Assembly (NCBI GenBank): GCA_903632075.3
Contig: CAHIKZ030000025.1
Coordinates: 1,831,001 to 1,895,000, forward strand
Source of the DNA: Acanthosepion pharaonis
Lineage: Eukaryota; Mollusca; Cephalopoda; Sepiida; Sepiidae
Length of the DNA: 64,000 nucleotides
Direction: 5' to 3'
How positions within the stretch are numbered: position 1 is the first letter of the stretch; each line of letters begins with the position of its first letter. The translations under genes were made by a program, and so were the position numbers. This document shows positions 33,191-44,480 of the stretch, piece after piece. The notes beneath the pieces are model-generated. The model did not search any database. It was not told where the DNA came from and saw nothing but the letters and a program-made list of their open reading frames with translations.

Positions 33191-33655
33191 ATAAAGAATG
33201 AAAACAAATAGTATGAATAAACAAACTAGATTATCAGAAAATATATATAAACTTAGTGGTATGCTCCATTTATGGTATCAAGAGCCCCTATCCACCAGAA
33301 ACTACTGCACAGATCCTATCCACAAAATGTTAATACAGTATCCTCAATATTATGAACCTACTGATGGGAGAGCCTCCTTATGAGTTACTCTAGGGTTGAG
33401 ATTCCTGTACCGTCAGGTAGATAACCTCAGTTCAAAAAATATTTATCTCCAACACCCTTAAGAGATAACCAACCCAAAAGTGAAAAAAAACAAAAAAAGC
33501 AAGCAAAGAACAGGAAGTGAACTCATTCCCAAGAAATGAGAGTAGAAGAACTTCTTCAGTCAGAATCATCATGCCTAAGTGGGGTACCCAGACACCAAGA
33601 TAAGCTCGATCATATGTGAGGACTACAGGACCTACAAGGAGAAGAGGGTTCTAAA
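33191..33655. other. No gene recognised
   Basis: Mixed sequence without recognisable motif. Confidence 0.4.
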
Positions 33656-33659
33656 GGCT

Positions 33660-35130
33660 GCTCAGAGATGAGATGACATCTACTCTCATTAGGCATTCCC
33701 CAAGGCTTTCTCTTCAGTCTTAGCCCATTTCTGATTTTTTTTTGTTATTTTAATTAATGATGTGCCAAGGAGCATTCTCAGATCATTAGTAAACATCTCT
33801 AAAGATGATATCAGTTTATGGGAGCACTACAAAAAGTCAAGGTGACTAGCGACTTGCAACTGATCTTATCTGACTGAGGTCTAACAGCTCAAAAAATAAA
33901 TAAATAAATAAAACTGGCTTGTAATTTCCTGTAACTCAAAAACCAAGCTAGTATGATTTCATTCTCACCAATCAGAAGTAGAGTTTTCTCCAATCAAGTT
34001 GAATGATTACACTCTCAATAAGACTCCCTGCTTTGAACATCTATTGAGTTTTAAGTTCACACCAGACCTTAAGTGAAACTCATATATATGATCCATTGCT
34101 AAAAAAAATACTGGAAAAGTGGTCAGTTCACTCTATAGCTCCAGAAAGTACCAGACTCCTTCTGCCAGGATTTATCTGTACAAGAGTCAGATTAGACCAA
34201 AAATGAAATATTGCTGCCATTTCTGGGCTGGAGCTGCACATTCCACACTTTCCAGCCTTGGTGAAGTTCAAAATTGTTTACACATTCTTGTGTAGGATGA
34301 CTTCTATTATGCAACCATTTTCCCACAGATGCAATATTGGAAGTCTATTGCTACCCTCTCACCATGACAAATGTTCAGATTAGCTCCATTCTTTAGTTCT
34401 ACCTGTTCAGACATAGCTAGGAAACATAATACTACATCTGTTGCATAGCCCCCAAGTGGAAGTGGTCTCATCTCATCTTCTCTTGGCTGGTGATCGCTAA
34501 TTGTTTTGGTTCAGCAATGAAAGACTTCAAACACAGAGAATTTTAACTTAACTATTTTTATTACTCAGGTTGACATGTACATTATCTAACTATTCAGTGG
34601 GAGGTCGCCTTCCTACCACAAGGGAGCCGTTTTGGATGCAAAAGAGAACACATCTATATCACTTGATGGGTAAGAACCAACTCGCCAAAACCTTTCTTCT
34701 ATCCATCTTTCCCATGCTAGCTCAGCCAATCATAATCCCTATTAAGGCGTGCATCTGACCCTGAATGTCAAACTCTGGAAGTCAGAACCAAGATGCACTT
34801 TCCCTAAAAATGATAGCCTGCTAAACAATTATTTAACACATTCGCAGTGTTGAATCACTTTCATTTCTTCCATATTCCAACTGTAAAGGAAAAGTTCTAC
34901 TCAAACATCTTTTTTCTAAAGAACTACTACTTTGTGGAACAAACTCCCACATGGATGCTTCCATGAGCACTCAATCTTAACCTCTTCAAGTTAAGAATCA
35001 ATCATTATTTAATCTTTATAATCTTCACTTCCTTCTACCTCCTCTTACATTCATATCATGCACCTCATTCAGTAACATTTTCCATGGGTGCCTCTGGAGG
35101 CTTGTCTAGTATTGGGTGAACTTTAGTATA
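33660..35130 (+). mobile_element. LINE-B reverse transcriptase, longest copy in the window
   Basis: Plus strand, in order and across frameshifts: 'LGIPQGFLFSL' (33690, the GxPQG RT motif), the 'KDDISLWEH' region (33800) where YADD should be, 'FHSHQSESEFSPIKLN'-like, 'KFTPDLKW' (34050), 'ARIYLYKSQIRPKMKYCCHF' (34170), 'WAGAAHSTLSSLGEVQNC', then 'SFFSKELLLCGTNSHMDASM'-like (34905) and the LINE-B 3' end at 35125. The catalytic box is destroyed. It ends in 'atagaaatatatatgg'. Confidence 0.75.
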
Positions 35131-35574
35131 GAAATATATATGGTTGCACTATGTATACTTTTGTCTAAAACCGTAAGATGCTGCACAAACAAAATATTGA
35201 CCTGAAAATTAATGGCATATTCTTAAATAGCCTCGTCAGATGATGACTCTCATGTGGATGTCATACATGGCATCCAACTTGTTCAGAAACGTCTGAACTA
35301 TCATCTGTATCCAACCTTTTTCTCAGATCAATGTTTAAAAAGGACTTAAAAACAAAAGATCTTAAAGAAGGCAACCCATTCATCATATCCTTTAGACTGG
35401 CACTGTATCGTTACAATCAAAGAGCTTTACCAAATAGCAAAAAACACATTACACAAGTACTTCCAAAAGCAGGAACAACAGAAATGGATAGCATATGTAA
35501 CTAGAAGAGAAAATAATGGTATAATCAAAATGTTGACTTACCACACAACCAAAAACAAAAGAAACTTGGGTAGG
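35131..35574. other. No gene recognised
   Basis: Sequence resembling decayed coding text, but no family motif could be placed. Confidence 0.4.
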
Positions 35575-36392
35575 AAATGGCTTGCAAATTTTAATGCCTC
35601 CAAAACAAAACTGCTTTCATTTAATCACTCCAGAGAATTTTTTTCTGCCTGCTATCAACATGGCTGATGCTAAACTCCAGGAGAGCAACACTCTATGCCT
35701 TCTTGGCCTTGTATTTTCCACTGACATGAAGTGGAGTGATCATATTGAATCAATTGCTGTCTACTGCAAGGGTCAGAAAATTTTTCTCATCAGAATCCAT
35801 CTTGCATATTTCTAAATCTGTCATTTATCCATGCATTGAATACTGTTGCCATAATTGGTCTGGTGCTCCTGCTGTACATCTTGAGATTTTTGACAAAATC
35901 CAAAGAAGAGTCTGTAATGTTATTGGTCCTGATCATGCATCTCTGCTTCAGTCACTTTCTCACCAACATGATATGGCTTCCCTCTGGAGGAAATATTTTC
36001 ACAGCAACTGCTCTGATGAGCTTTTTTCCCTGGTGCACCAACTACATTAATTTAAGCATGCTACTAGATTGGCATTTAGGCCTCACTTTTTTATTGTTAA
36101 ACTTGCTAGATGCTTCTACTCCACCAGTTTCTTTACTTGCACTTCCCATCTGTGGAACTCCCTTCTGTTTACTTGCATCTCTGATAACTAAAATCATCAA
36201 GAATTTAAATGTAATATTAGTCGCCATCTTCTGTCTTCTTGAACTTTGTTTCCTTTTTTGTCCTTTCCTCAATCCTCCCCATTTTTCAGTCTTTTCATTC
36301 TCTTTCATTTTCCCTCCTTTTAACCCCCTGTATTTTAGTGGCATTGTCAGCTTGCTTTGGGGCGAAATGATTAAAAAAAAAATGAGGTTTAG
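35575..36392 (+). mobile_element. LINE-A C-terminal RT part and 3' UTR
   Basis: Plus-strand 'LPAINMADAKLQESNTLCLL', 'FSTDMKWSDHIESIA', a frameshift, 'HLEIFDKIQRRVCNVIGPDH', 'SLLQSLSHQHDMAS', 'YFHSNCSDELFSLV', then the C-terminus in another frame and the 3' UTR ending 'ggcgaaatgattaaaaaaaa'. Better preserved than most copies, with two clear frameshifts. Confidence 0.85.
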
Positions 36393-36505
36393 AAAGAAAC
36401 TCACATCAATACTAAAAAGAGAAATAATGGTGAACTCGAGAAATCTATTGACTTGAAAAACAGTTTTATAAAGAAAAATCTTATGAATTTCAACTGAGAG
36501 TAACA

Positions 36506-36561
36506 CTAACATGAAACATTTGTGATTCATTGACTTCTTCAGTCAATGAATGACAAATGTT
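36506..36561. repeat. Inverted repeat, arms about 24 nt
   Basis: 'gaaacatttgtgattcattg' is mirrored by 'caatgaatgacaaatgtttc' around the centre 'acttcttcagt'. A hairpin with one mismatch. Confidence 0.9.
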
Positions 36562-36629
36562 TCTTGTAAGGAAATGGATAATGTCACTAATATATATATA
36601 TTTATAGATATCATCATCTGTTTATTTCT

Positions 36630-36822
36630 GATAGGTTTGCCTATTGTTCAATTCACACTCCTCCCTTCTTTGGAACAGGCATAGATGTTTATTCCATATT
36701 TCCTGTTCAAGATTTAGTTTCCAGTTCCTTCTAAAATCTTCTCATTTTCTTTCACTTTCAGTAACCCTTTGCATCTCAGTGGCATTATCACCCTGTTTGG
36801 GGTGAATTGATTAAAAAAAAAA
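36630..36822 (+). mobile_element. LINE-A 3'-UTR fragment
   Basis: Same start ('ttcaattcacactcctccct') and same end ('ttggggtgaattgatt' plus A run) as the copy at 28660. Confidence 0.8.
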
Positions 36823-37084
36823 GTCATACTGTTAGATTTTTACATATGAATTTTTACATATATAAAGAAGTGACCAGTGCAAGAGTGATAACCCTAAAGA
36901 AAACATTAAAACATTGCATACAGAAAAAGGAAAAAAAAAAGCACTTGGCATATTATATAATAAGCTTTTCAATTGGAGAAGAAAATTTTTCAGTCTTTTT
37001 TCATATATCCATTGTAATTACAAAGCTTTTTTAGTTCACATTGAAAAGCCATTCTTTGCTAAAGTCCCACTTTCATATTCCCTA
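36823..37084. other. No gene recognised
   Basis: AT-rich spacer. Confidence 0.5.
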
Positions 37085-38600
37085 ATGAACCTTTTTCTTT
37101 CTCTTTTTATGTGCCATGTCCATTCAGGAGGATGGTGATCATGGCCCTCCACATCTTCCTGTCCTTTGTAGCTCTTAATAAGTTTTGTCATTTTGTTATT
37201 TCTCCCAAACACTGTTCTGCCATCCATTTGCTCAAGCCCATCAAGTATGTCATGCACTGCTTTCCTCTGTCTCTTTTTCCCTCAATCTGTCCTGTGAGTA
37301 TCAGATTTTCCAAGCCCTCCTTCCTCATTACATGCCCCAGAAATTTCAACTGTCTCTTCTTGATGTTAAGTACAAGTTTCCCTTTTCTCACATGTTTGGT
37401 CCATGGTATCCTCAGCATCTTTCTGTTGCTTCACGTCTCTTCTTCATCTTTGAAGAGATTGTCCAGCATTCAATGCCATACAGGAGGATAGATATCATGT
37501 AACAGTTCAATACTCTTTTTTTTCTGTCTTTTAATACTCTGCTTAGCTTTTGGAATGCACCTTTGGCCATCCCAATACGTCTTCAGATCTCAGTGTACCA
37601 CTTTTCATCCTCTATTAGACCCCCCCCTCCCAGATATTTAAATTTCTGTACCTGCTTGATTTTAGTCTCCCTGATTTGTAATTTGTATTTTAGGTTCATC
37701 CTTTTGCTGATAACCAAGTATTCTGTCTTCTTGTAGCTTATATTTATTCCTTCTCGCTTTTGTTCACTAGATTCTGTAGGAGCTTTTGTAATTTCCTCTC
37801 CATGTCTGTTATCAGCACTGTGTCATCTGCATATCTTATAGTGTTAAAATTGTGGCCACCAATACTGAACCCTGGTAGGATATTTAATTCTCTCAGAATT
37901 TCCTTGCTGTGTATGTTGAATAAATCTGGTGAGAAGACACATCTTTGTCTTATACCTCTTTCTGGTTTTGTATATCTGCTGAACACATTTTCTGTCTGTA
38001 TGCAGGCAGTTTGCTGTCAGTATAGATTCTTGATTATTCTAATATCCTTCTTGAATATCTCAAGGTTATTGAACAGCTCTAACAGATTTTTGTGGTGTAC
38101 TTTATTGAAAGCCTTTGTGTAATCTATAAAACACAAGTACACATTCTTCTGAATTTGTATTGCTTTTTCTGATAACATTCTGAGCATAGACATCATTTAC
38201 TTTGTTCCTGTGTCTTTGACAGACCTACACTGTTCTTGTCCTATCTCTGGTTTGATCCTGGTGCTCGCCCTGTTCGGATGATGAGTTTTGTTATATGGCT
38301 CATTTGGGTAATTGTCTGATGGCGTTCACATTCATTTGCACCTGGTTTCTTAGGCAGTGCTATGAAAATAGATCTGTTTAAGTCTTCTAGTATGTCACCA
38401 CTGTTATAAATTCCATTTATTATTTCTGTGATCTTGTCAGTGCCAAAATCATCTAAGGCTATTAGAATTCCATCTGGCCCCGCCACTTTGTTTCCATTCA
38501 ATCTGGCCAGTGCAGCTTCCCCTTCAGTTTTTAATATTTCCAGTCCATCGGTATTTTTGTGTATTGCCAGTTGTTAAATACTTTTTGTATACAATTCTTT
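37085..38600 (-). mobile_element. LINE-C with most of the reverse transcriptase domain
   Basis: Read leftward on the minus strand: 'MNGNKVAGPDGI' (about 38495, RT fingers), 'DLNRSIFIALPKKPGANEC', 'YKAFDKVHHKNL'-like (38110, palm motif A), 'VFSRYTKPERGIRQRC' (37970), 'NIHSKEILRELN', the intact catalytic box 'IRYADDTVLITDMERKLQ' (about 37850-37800), then 'MLRIPWTKHV' (37415), 'KRQLKFLGHVMRKEGLENLI' and 'KRDRGKQCMTYLMGL', ending with the family 3' end near 37090. It is the most complete member here. It still has frameshifts around 38150 and 37500-37740, and the endonuclease domain is absent. Confidence 0.9.
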
Positions 38601-38724
38601 TCAATTCATTTTTTAAATAAATAACAGCCAATATTTTCACCACTTACAATGTTCAGACTGTTGTCCTCATCTTTGTTGTCATATTCACTACATTTCTGCA
38701 GTTGTACGCTCTGGACGTTATGCG

Positions 38725-38860
38725 CTTCAACCTTCTTCAGGTGATTGGAATTTCGAACCCTTTATTTAGTCCACAGGAGTAGATCGTTCTAGTTCCACAT
38801 GCCAAGCCTCTTCCAGATATTTCAATTTCAGCTATTTCTTTCTGATGCTACATATAAGAA
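38725..38860 (-). other. Weak hammerhead-like region, no gene
   Basis: Minus strand has 'CTGAAGA' (38734-38740) and a possible GGTTG/CAACT stem, but extra bases precede GAAA. I do not call it a ribozyme. Confidence 0.25.
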
Positions 38861-39330
38861 TCCTTTTTTTTTTTCCATAAAACTTTGTCATTGATCACAT
38901 GTTAAGTCTACGGTATTCTTGGCATCCTTTTGTAGAATCCCATTTCTGTTGCTTTGAGTCTCTTCTTCATGTGTCAGGAGATTGTCCAGCATTCACTACC
39001 ATATAGGAAGACTGATATTACATAAAAGTTCAATACTCTTCTTTTTTTTTTTTTTTCCTCATGAAAGTTTCTTGTTTCTTAATACTTTGCTTACCTTTTG
39101 AAAGGCAATTTTTGCTATCTCAATACAACCATCAATTTTCAGTATCATACTACATCCTTTGTTAAAACATATCACAGATATTTAAATTGTTGTATTAGTT
39201 TGATTTTGGTATATCTAATTTGTAATTTATTGTGTTGGGCTATTTCTTTTTTACTACCAAACATGCATTCTGTCTTCTTGCAATTGATGTTTAGCTTTTC
39301 TTCTCACTTTCCTTAACTATCTTCTAGAGG
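38861..39330 (-). mobile_element. LINE-C C-terminal fragment
   Basis: On the minus strand the region encodes 'KKTECMFGSKK', an 'LQIRYTKIKLIQQFKYL'-like segment and 'KRLKATEMGFYKRMPRIP'-like residues, interrupted by a (T)n run at 39040. Inverse text 'ctgtcttcttgcaattgatg' is shared with the other LINE-C copies. Confidence 0.75.
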
Positions 39331-40369
39331 ATTTCTTGTAGTAGTTTCCTAGTAATCTGAAAAAGATTTAGAAAATAAATCATTTCCATTCGCAGTTCTC
39401 CATGAAACATTCTAGAAAAAAGCCACTTGTATAGTTACAAATCAAAAATCTTGTCTTACAAAAAGATATTGAAAGTGAGTTCATCTATCATCTTATTCCA
39501 AAGTCATTTCAACAAGTTATCCAAGATGAGCTGAATGACATATTTCACTCACACATCATAATTTTTCTATATTTAGGTTCAAATGCAATTTTCATAAACT
39601 CCCTAACTCAGTGATGATTATCTTGGAAATATTTTTGAGCCCAACTGCACCAAATGACCCTGTCGGGTTGAACATGAAAAGAACGATCTGTTTTAATGCT
39701 TTCTTATATACATATGCAAACATAAAAGCAGTTTAACAGGTTTCTTTTTTTTTTCCTGTTTCTATTTCTCGGTGGTTAGTTCTCAGGCAGAAAATGTTAA
39801 AGTTGAATTTAGTATAACCTCCTCCCTTCCTCCCTCACATGCACACATACGTGTACAGTAGTGGGTGAGTATGTAGTTTAGGAAACATATGTGCATTTCA
39901 TCAGAACCACTAGCTCAACAAGTATAGTTAGTTGTGAGAATCTACTCAAGAAGTTACCTGTTTTTTTTTTGGGGGGGGGTGCTGCTGTTGGTTTTTTTTC
40001 TTCTATTCTCATGAACTCCTTGGTTTTTCAAACTTGTTTTTGCTGTCTAGTTGCAAATATTCACTCTAACCTCGATTTCACTTACCTCTTCGTAGCCATA
40101 TTATTTCACTTCAAGAATGGTTATATACTTATTCCAAAAACAGTTTTAATTACCGGATCATTTTTTTGTCTTCTATAAAGTCTACTTAAATCCATCTTAT
40201 TTTGATTTGAGGTGAGTTTTCATAAAGTTCTTATTTTTGGCTGTTGTTAACTTATCATTTAAGCTCCCCCCCATCCCTGCTAATTTGTATCAGATATCAA
40301 AAATGTACTCATCAATATAATTTTGATAGAAGTCATCAAACCAAAAGGGTTGTCCAATAAAAATGGACA
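39331..40369. other. No gene recognised
   Basis: AT-rich. Contains 'tttttttttggggggggggt' at 39961-39980, like the T/G run at 27482. Confidence 0.5.
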
Positions 40370-40526
40370 ATTCTCAATCTTACTACCACCTTTTTTGTTC
40401 TTTCTTGCCTTGAAGTCAAAACACAATAATCACTTGACTGCAGCCATTTTGCATGCAAACACTATTCCTATTTTTTAACTTTTTGCTTCAGTACTGTCTT
40501 ATAGTTGCTTTGATTTTGATTTGCAT

Positions 40527-40577
<51 letters not shown>

Positions 40578-40689
40578 TGTCTTGTATTATTCTGCCCTGT
40601 TCTTTTTTCTTCTTTCTCTTCTTATTGTTAACTGAAAATTTAGTCAGTTCTACTTATCTGATTGTTCTCTAGGACCAAGTATTTTGGTA
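40370..40689 (+). repeat. Dispersed repeat related to 43795-44185, with internal (TA)n
   Basis: 'ttgccttgaagtcaaaacac' and the following phrases resemble 'ttgtcttgaagttagaatgc' at 43900 in the same order, so the two stretches are diverged copies of one repeat. The (TA)n lies at 40532-40573. The hydrophobic open frames in both arise from T-rich DNA. Confidence 0.45.
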
Positions 40690-40894
40690 ATCTGTACATG
40701 TGAGATTGTCTCTTTAATTTCACTACATGTGTGATTCCCACTTTTCATCTCATTACATGTGAGATTGCCACTTTAATCTCCGTACATGCGAGATCACCAC
40801 CTTAATCTCCGTACATGCGAGATCGCCACCTTAATCTCCGTACATGCGAGATCGCCACTTTAATCTCCATACATGTGAGATTGCCACTTTAATC
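40690..40894. repeat. 29-bp minisatellite, about seven units
   Basis: Unit 'ctccgtacatgcgagatcgc' plus 'caccttaat'. Four central units (40768-40882) are almost identical and the outer ones are diverged, as expected for an array growing from the middle. Confidence 0.9.
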
Positions 40895-41639
40895 AAGTCT
40901 GACAGTGTAACAAATCTTTTGGTTATAGATATGAGTCTTGTAGTCAGGAAAATACCTGAACCCACGCATACATTTTTTCTACAACAAAGCTTATTTATTT
41001 GATTTATATGACTGAAAATTAAAACAAAGAGGCACCGATATTCAGAGAACTTAAAAGATTAACAATTGTTGAAAAACATTTCATTTACATAGAGAAATTT
41101 TAAAAGTTTTAAAAATTAAACAAGTTTTTGTTAAACTTCCTTATAAAACATGATTTTACCTTTCTAAATTATGAATTATTGCTTAAAATGTTCAGCAAAA
41201 ATTATAATGAATTAGTTTCATCTACTTATTTATATTAAAATATTTCTAAAAAAATAATCTCAATTTTTGTGCCATCTCCAAAAATAAAATAAAATCTTAA
41301 TGTGAATAATGATAAATTAAAAACAAATTCAGTAGATAGAAATGAAATTAAACCTTGAGTAACATGTGTATCTGGAATCAAAAGCCTTATGATTACCAAC
41401 AAGAACTTTCAATTATGAGCAAAAAAAAAAAAAGATTCAAATGACTTTAATAAAAACTAAATTGTTGTGGATGGAAGATGTGATCAGAAAATTTCTGAAA
41501 TGGTATGTCCTGTGGGATACTCACTTTCAATTGTGGTAAGTATATATAAGCAGTGGTACATAGAGGAAAAAAATCACTAACTGCTGACAAGGCATTGGGT
41601 TGAAAAGATAATATGAGAAGTGAAAACAGGTTTCCCCGT
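40895..41639. other. No gene recognised
   Basis: AT-rich. 'aggcaccgatattcagagaac' at 41029 recurs at 58300 as 'aggcaccggagttcagagaac', so a small dispersed repeat is present. Confidence 0.45.
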
Positions 41640-42480
41640 CAAGTAGAAACCAACAGATCAACTGCATCACAAATTACAAAGAGCATGTCACTGATGGCCA
41701 GAGTCAAGGTTTCCTATCAATGGAATTAATGGCCACATGTCTGTGACCAAGGTGAGCCTTCAAGTTGAAGGACATTGACTATGGTTTGACCTGGAGAGAA
41801 ATTTGGGCTCTGTCAGGTCTACTTTGCCCAAGGCACAATATGCATAAATGATTGTATGCCTCTTGAGTGTTCAAATCAGATATGTAAAGGAAATTTGACC
41901 ACACCTGATCATGAAACTGATGATTATGAGCGAGAGGACAGTCAGAATACTTATTCTAACCAATGCCCACCACTGAAAGCAAATTCAATAGACATATGAG
42001 CACTGAAACAGAACCTTATATCAACGAATGGTCATTTGGTCTGATGAATCTTGTTTTTCTCATATACGGTCAATGGCAAAATACATGTGCATTGGGCAAC
42101 TGATGGTACCAGGATGCAAAATGGAGAAACAACAAATAAGTTGAGGCAGTGTGAAGATAAAGGAAACATTCTGTTGGAAAATACTGGTTCTTATCATTTG
42201 TGTCCCATACAGCCTAACTGAACATCACTGAAAACCAAGTATATGCCTTCCTTGCAACAGTCATCTCTGATGGCAAATATCTTTCAACACAGCAATGTGT
42301 TCCATGTAAATTAGGTGTGACTTGTATGGCAATGGTTTCAGGAACATGAAGATTTCACTACATTGCCCTGGGATGTGCTGAACCAACATTTTCATTGTGT
42401 AAAACTTCCACCATGTAATGCACAGCATTACATTAAAGAAACTGGTACCAGATCTTAGGTTAACCTTTTGAGATCTTGTA
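41640..42480 (+). pseudogene. Tc1-like transposase relic
   Basis: Plus strand, frame-shifting: an HTH-side remnant (41650-41740), 'VIWSDESCF' (about 42030, with the first catalytic Asp region), 'MFCWKILVL'-like (42170), 'FQ(Q)DNVPCK'-like near 42290, and 'MVSGT'/'CAEPTFSLC' near 42340-42400. The order follows a Tc1/mariner-superfamily DDE transposase. Many stops. I could not find terminal inverted repeats. Confidence 0.6.
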
Positions 42481-42729
42481 GCATCATTGGTAGGACCAGC
42501 AACTTCTTAGGCAGGTAGATATAATGTTTTATCCCATTATGTGTCATGATGAAAAACAATGAAAATGAAAGTAAATAGTAGCCCTAAATTTAATAGTGTT
42601 TTACAGTACTTCATTTCGTAAAAATATAATACTGCTATTAGTAATACTACAAGTTTAAACCAAAAACATGGTTTTAATAGAGGTTGTGGAATTAAAGAAT
42701 TGGTTGAAAAGGTTAGATTTAATCTTCAG
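42481..42729. other. No gene recognised
   Basis: AT-rich spacer. Confidence 0.5.
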
Positions 42730-42908
42730 CAAAACTATTAAGCTCTCATAGTTCAGTAACTAAGGGGACTAGTGCATTCAAACAGGTTTCACTTAAAGAA
42801 AAGGGATGTGAGTTCAAGTTCTACTATGAGATTGTTCTTTATTTATAACTCTGTACTGTCTGCTCACTGTTGTAGGCCAATGGTTTGATTAAAGGCTAAA
42901 TAAATAGC
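42730..42908 (+). mobile_element. tRNA-derived SINE (family S2), copy 1
   Basis: 'gtgagttcaagttctac' provides the B-box. The body contains 'tgtactgtctgctcactgtt' and the 3' end 'aaataaatagcaactaa' followed by 'gtaaatattagtcagaaatt'. A second copy at 43292-43500 shares both ends. Confidence 0.7.
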
Positions 42909-42999
42909 AACTAAGTTGAAAGTAAATATTAGTCAGAAATTAATAACAATTTTTGTTGATAGTATTTCATCTAATAAAAACACTTCTATGACTAATACT

Positions 43000-43215
43000 T
43001 CCCTTCAGGATGTATGCATTCATGGCTTTCTACAATTTCCTATTTGTAGCTCTTAATATTTTTTTTTTGCCTCTCTCCTAAACCTTGTTTCACAATCCAT
43101 TTTCTCAATCTTGCCAGATAGGTTATGTGCTACTTTCCTCTGTCTCTCTTACTTTCAACTTGTCCTGTGAGTACCAAATTCTCCAAGACCTCTTTCCACA
43201 TTATGTGCCCTATAA
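43000..43215 (-). mobile_element. LINE-C 3'-end fragment
   Basis: The reverse of 'tatgtgccctataatgt' to 'tcccttcaggatgtatgcat' is the last ~200 bp of LINE-C, including the 'LENLVLTGQVESKRDRGK'-like region. 5'-truncated. Confidence 0.8.
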
Positions 43216-43291
43216 TGTAAAAAAGAAGGATGCCTCCAAAAGAGATTGTAGAATAAGATAATAGGCTTATGTTTAGATTTAATTTAGTTCA

Positions 43292-43500
43292 ACCAGTTAA
43301 AGAAGCTGGTATCTTCAATTACATATACCTTAGATAAATGAAATGTGAGTTCAAATCTCACAGAGAGCTTACATTTTATTTACAATGCTGTCATCTGTCA
43401 TACATTAATGTTGTCTTCTGTCATAGACAGATGTTCTGAGTAAAAGTTGCAATAAAAAGCAACTAAAAAATGAAGGTGAAAGTAAATACCAATCAAAAAT
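43292..43500 (+). mobile_element. tRNA-derived SINE (family S2), copy 2
   Basis: B-box-like 'gagttcaaatctc', the same body order as copy 1 and the same 3' end 'aaaaagcaactaa' then 'agtaaataccaatcaaaaat'. Confidence 0.7.
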
Positions 43501-43794
43501 TAATAAGAATGGTTGATTCAAATGTTGTCATTATCTAGCATGCTTGTGTGGTTATAGTTTGTTTAATATCAACTGTACCTATTCCAGAGACCTTGCTATT
43601 TTCATTGCAATAAACTCATTAATGAATCTGTAAATAGAAATGTTGTTGGTTCCAATATTTATTGCAATTTATAATTACAATTGCGGCATGAGGAGAAAGT
43701 GGCGAGTGGCAGGTCCACATTATTCTAAACTTAACTAATCAGATTCACAACCCATTCATCTGTTATACTAGGAATGACTGCAAAACACTTTCCT

Positions 43795-44185
43795 GTCTCC
43801 AATTTATAGGCAGAAGCACATAAATGCATGCTGGGATTTCTTCCTAACCAATAAAATGGGCAGGTTCACAAGTTCATCTGACTTAATCCTGGTCTGTTTT
43901 GTCTTGAAGTTAGAATGCTACGTTCACTTATCCAAATCCATTTTTGTGTATCAACCCCAATTCTTAGATTTTGTATTTTTTGCCATATTTCTGTTGCTTT
44001 GCCTTATTACTGTTAATTTGCCTTGCATATATTGTTTTTTGGGGGTTTTTTTTGTTTTCTTTTTTATTGTAAACTTTGTCAATTCTGTTTGTTTGGCAGT
44101 TCTGCCATTTATTTACAAATGTAACTTGTATTTCTTGTGCCTTTGTGGGTTATTTAAAGCCAAAATATATTATAGATTGTAAGAA
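43795..44185 (+). repeat. Dispersed repeat, partner of 40370-40689
   Basis: T-rich sequence with a 108-codon hydrophobic frame. Because a diverged copy lies at 40.4 kb, I treat the frame as chance rather than a membrane protein. Confidence 0.4.
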
Positions 44186-44224
44186 TGCTTATTTTTTTTA
44201 CATAAGCAATTTTTTGAGAATAAC

Positions 44225-44365
44225 AATGTTTTTCCAGTTAATGTCTGCTATTTAACCCATAGCTTGGGGGAGGAGATGGATTTGTACCTTTCACTAGGAT
44301 ATTTGTGTGTATAGTGAATGTAACAAACTCAACTGGAATTCAAATTCAGCTCTCTGCTACTGTAG
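44225..44365 (-). mobile_element. SINE-like repeat (family S3), copy
   Basis: Minus strand shares 'agctatgggttaaatagcag' and 'aattccagttgagtttgtta' with the copy at 2170-2520. B-box degraded. Confidence 0.6.
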
Positions 44366-44480
44366 AATTGATTTGTTTTGAAGATATGTAGGTATACTAC
44401 AAGCAGCTTCAAACAATATGCAGATTTTTATTTAGTGTATTTCATCCTTCAAAAAATACTCTTCCAATTATTTTCTTCAG

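Noticed and set aside
36042..36530. 162-codon minus-strand frame
   Set aside because: It is the antisense of the LINE-A C-terminus and 3' UTR, rich in K/E from the pyrimidine-rich tail.
38725..38800. CTGAAGAAGGTTG with a possible CAACT partner, minus strand
   Set aside because: Three extra bases before GAAA and a long unstructured loop; too weak to call.
40690..40894. CRISPR-like array of 29-bp repeats
   Set aside because: Units are directly tandem without variable spacers, and the genome context is animal; a minisatellite.
41029..41060. 'aggcaccgatattcagagaac' shared with 58300
   Set aside because: A short match between two AT-rich regions; too little to define an element.
43856..44182. 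108-codon hydrophobic frame, possible membrane protein
   Set aside because: Lies in T-rich repeat sequence with a diverged copy at 40.4 kb lacking the frame; no splice or codon signal.
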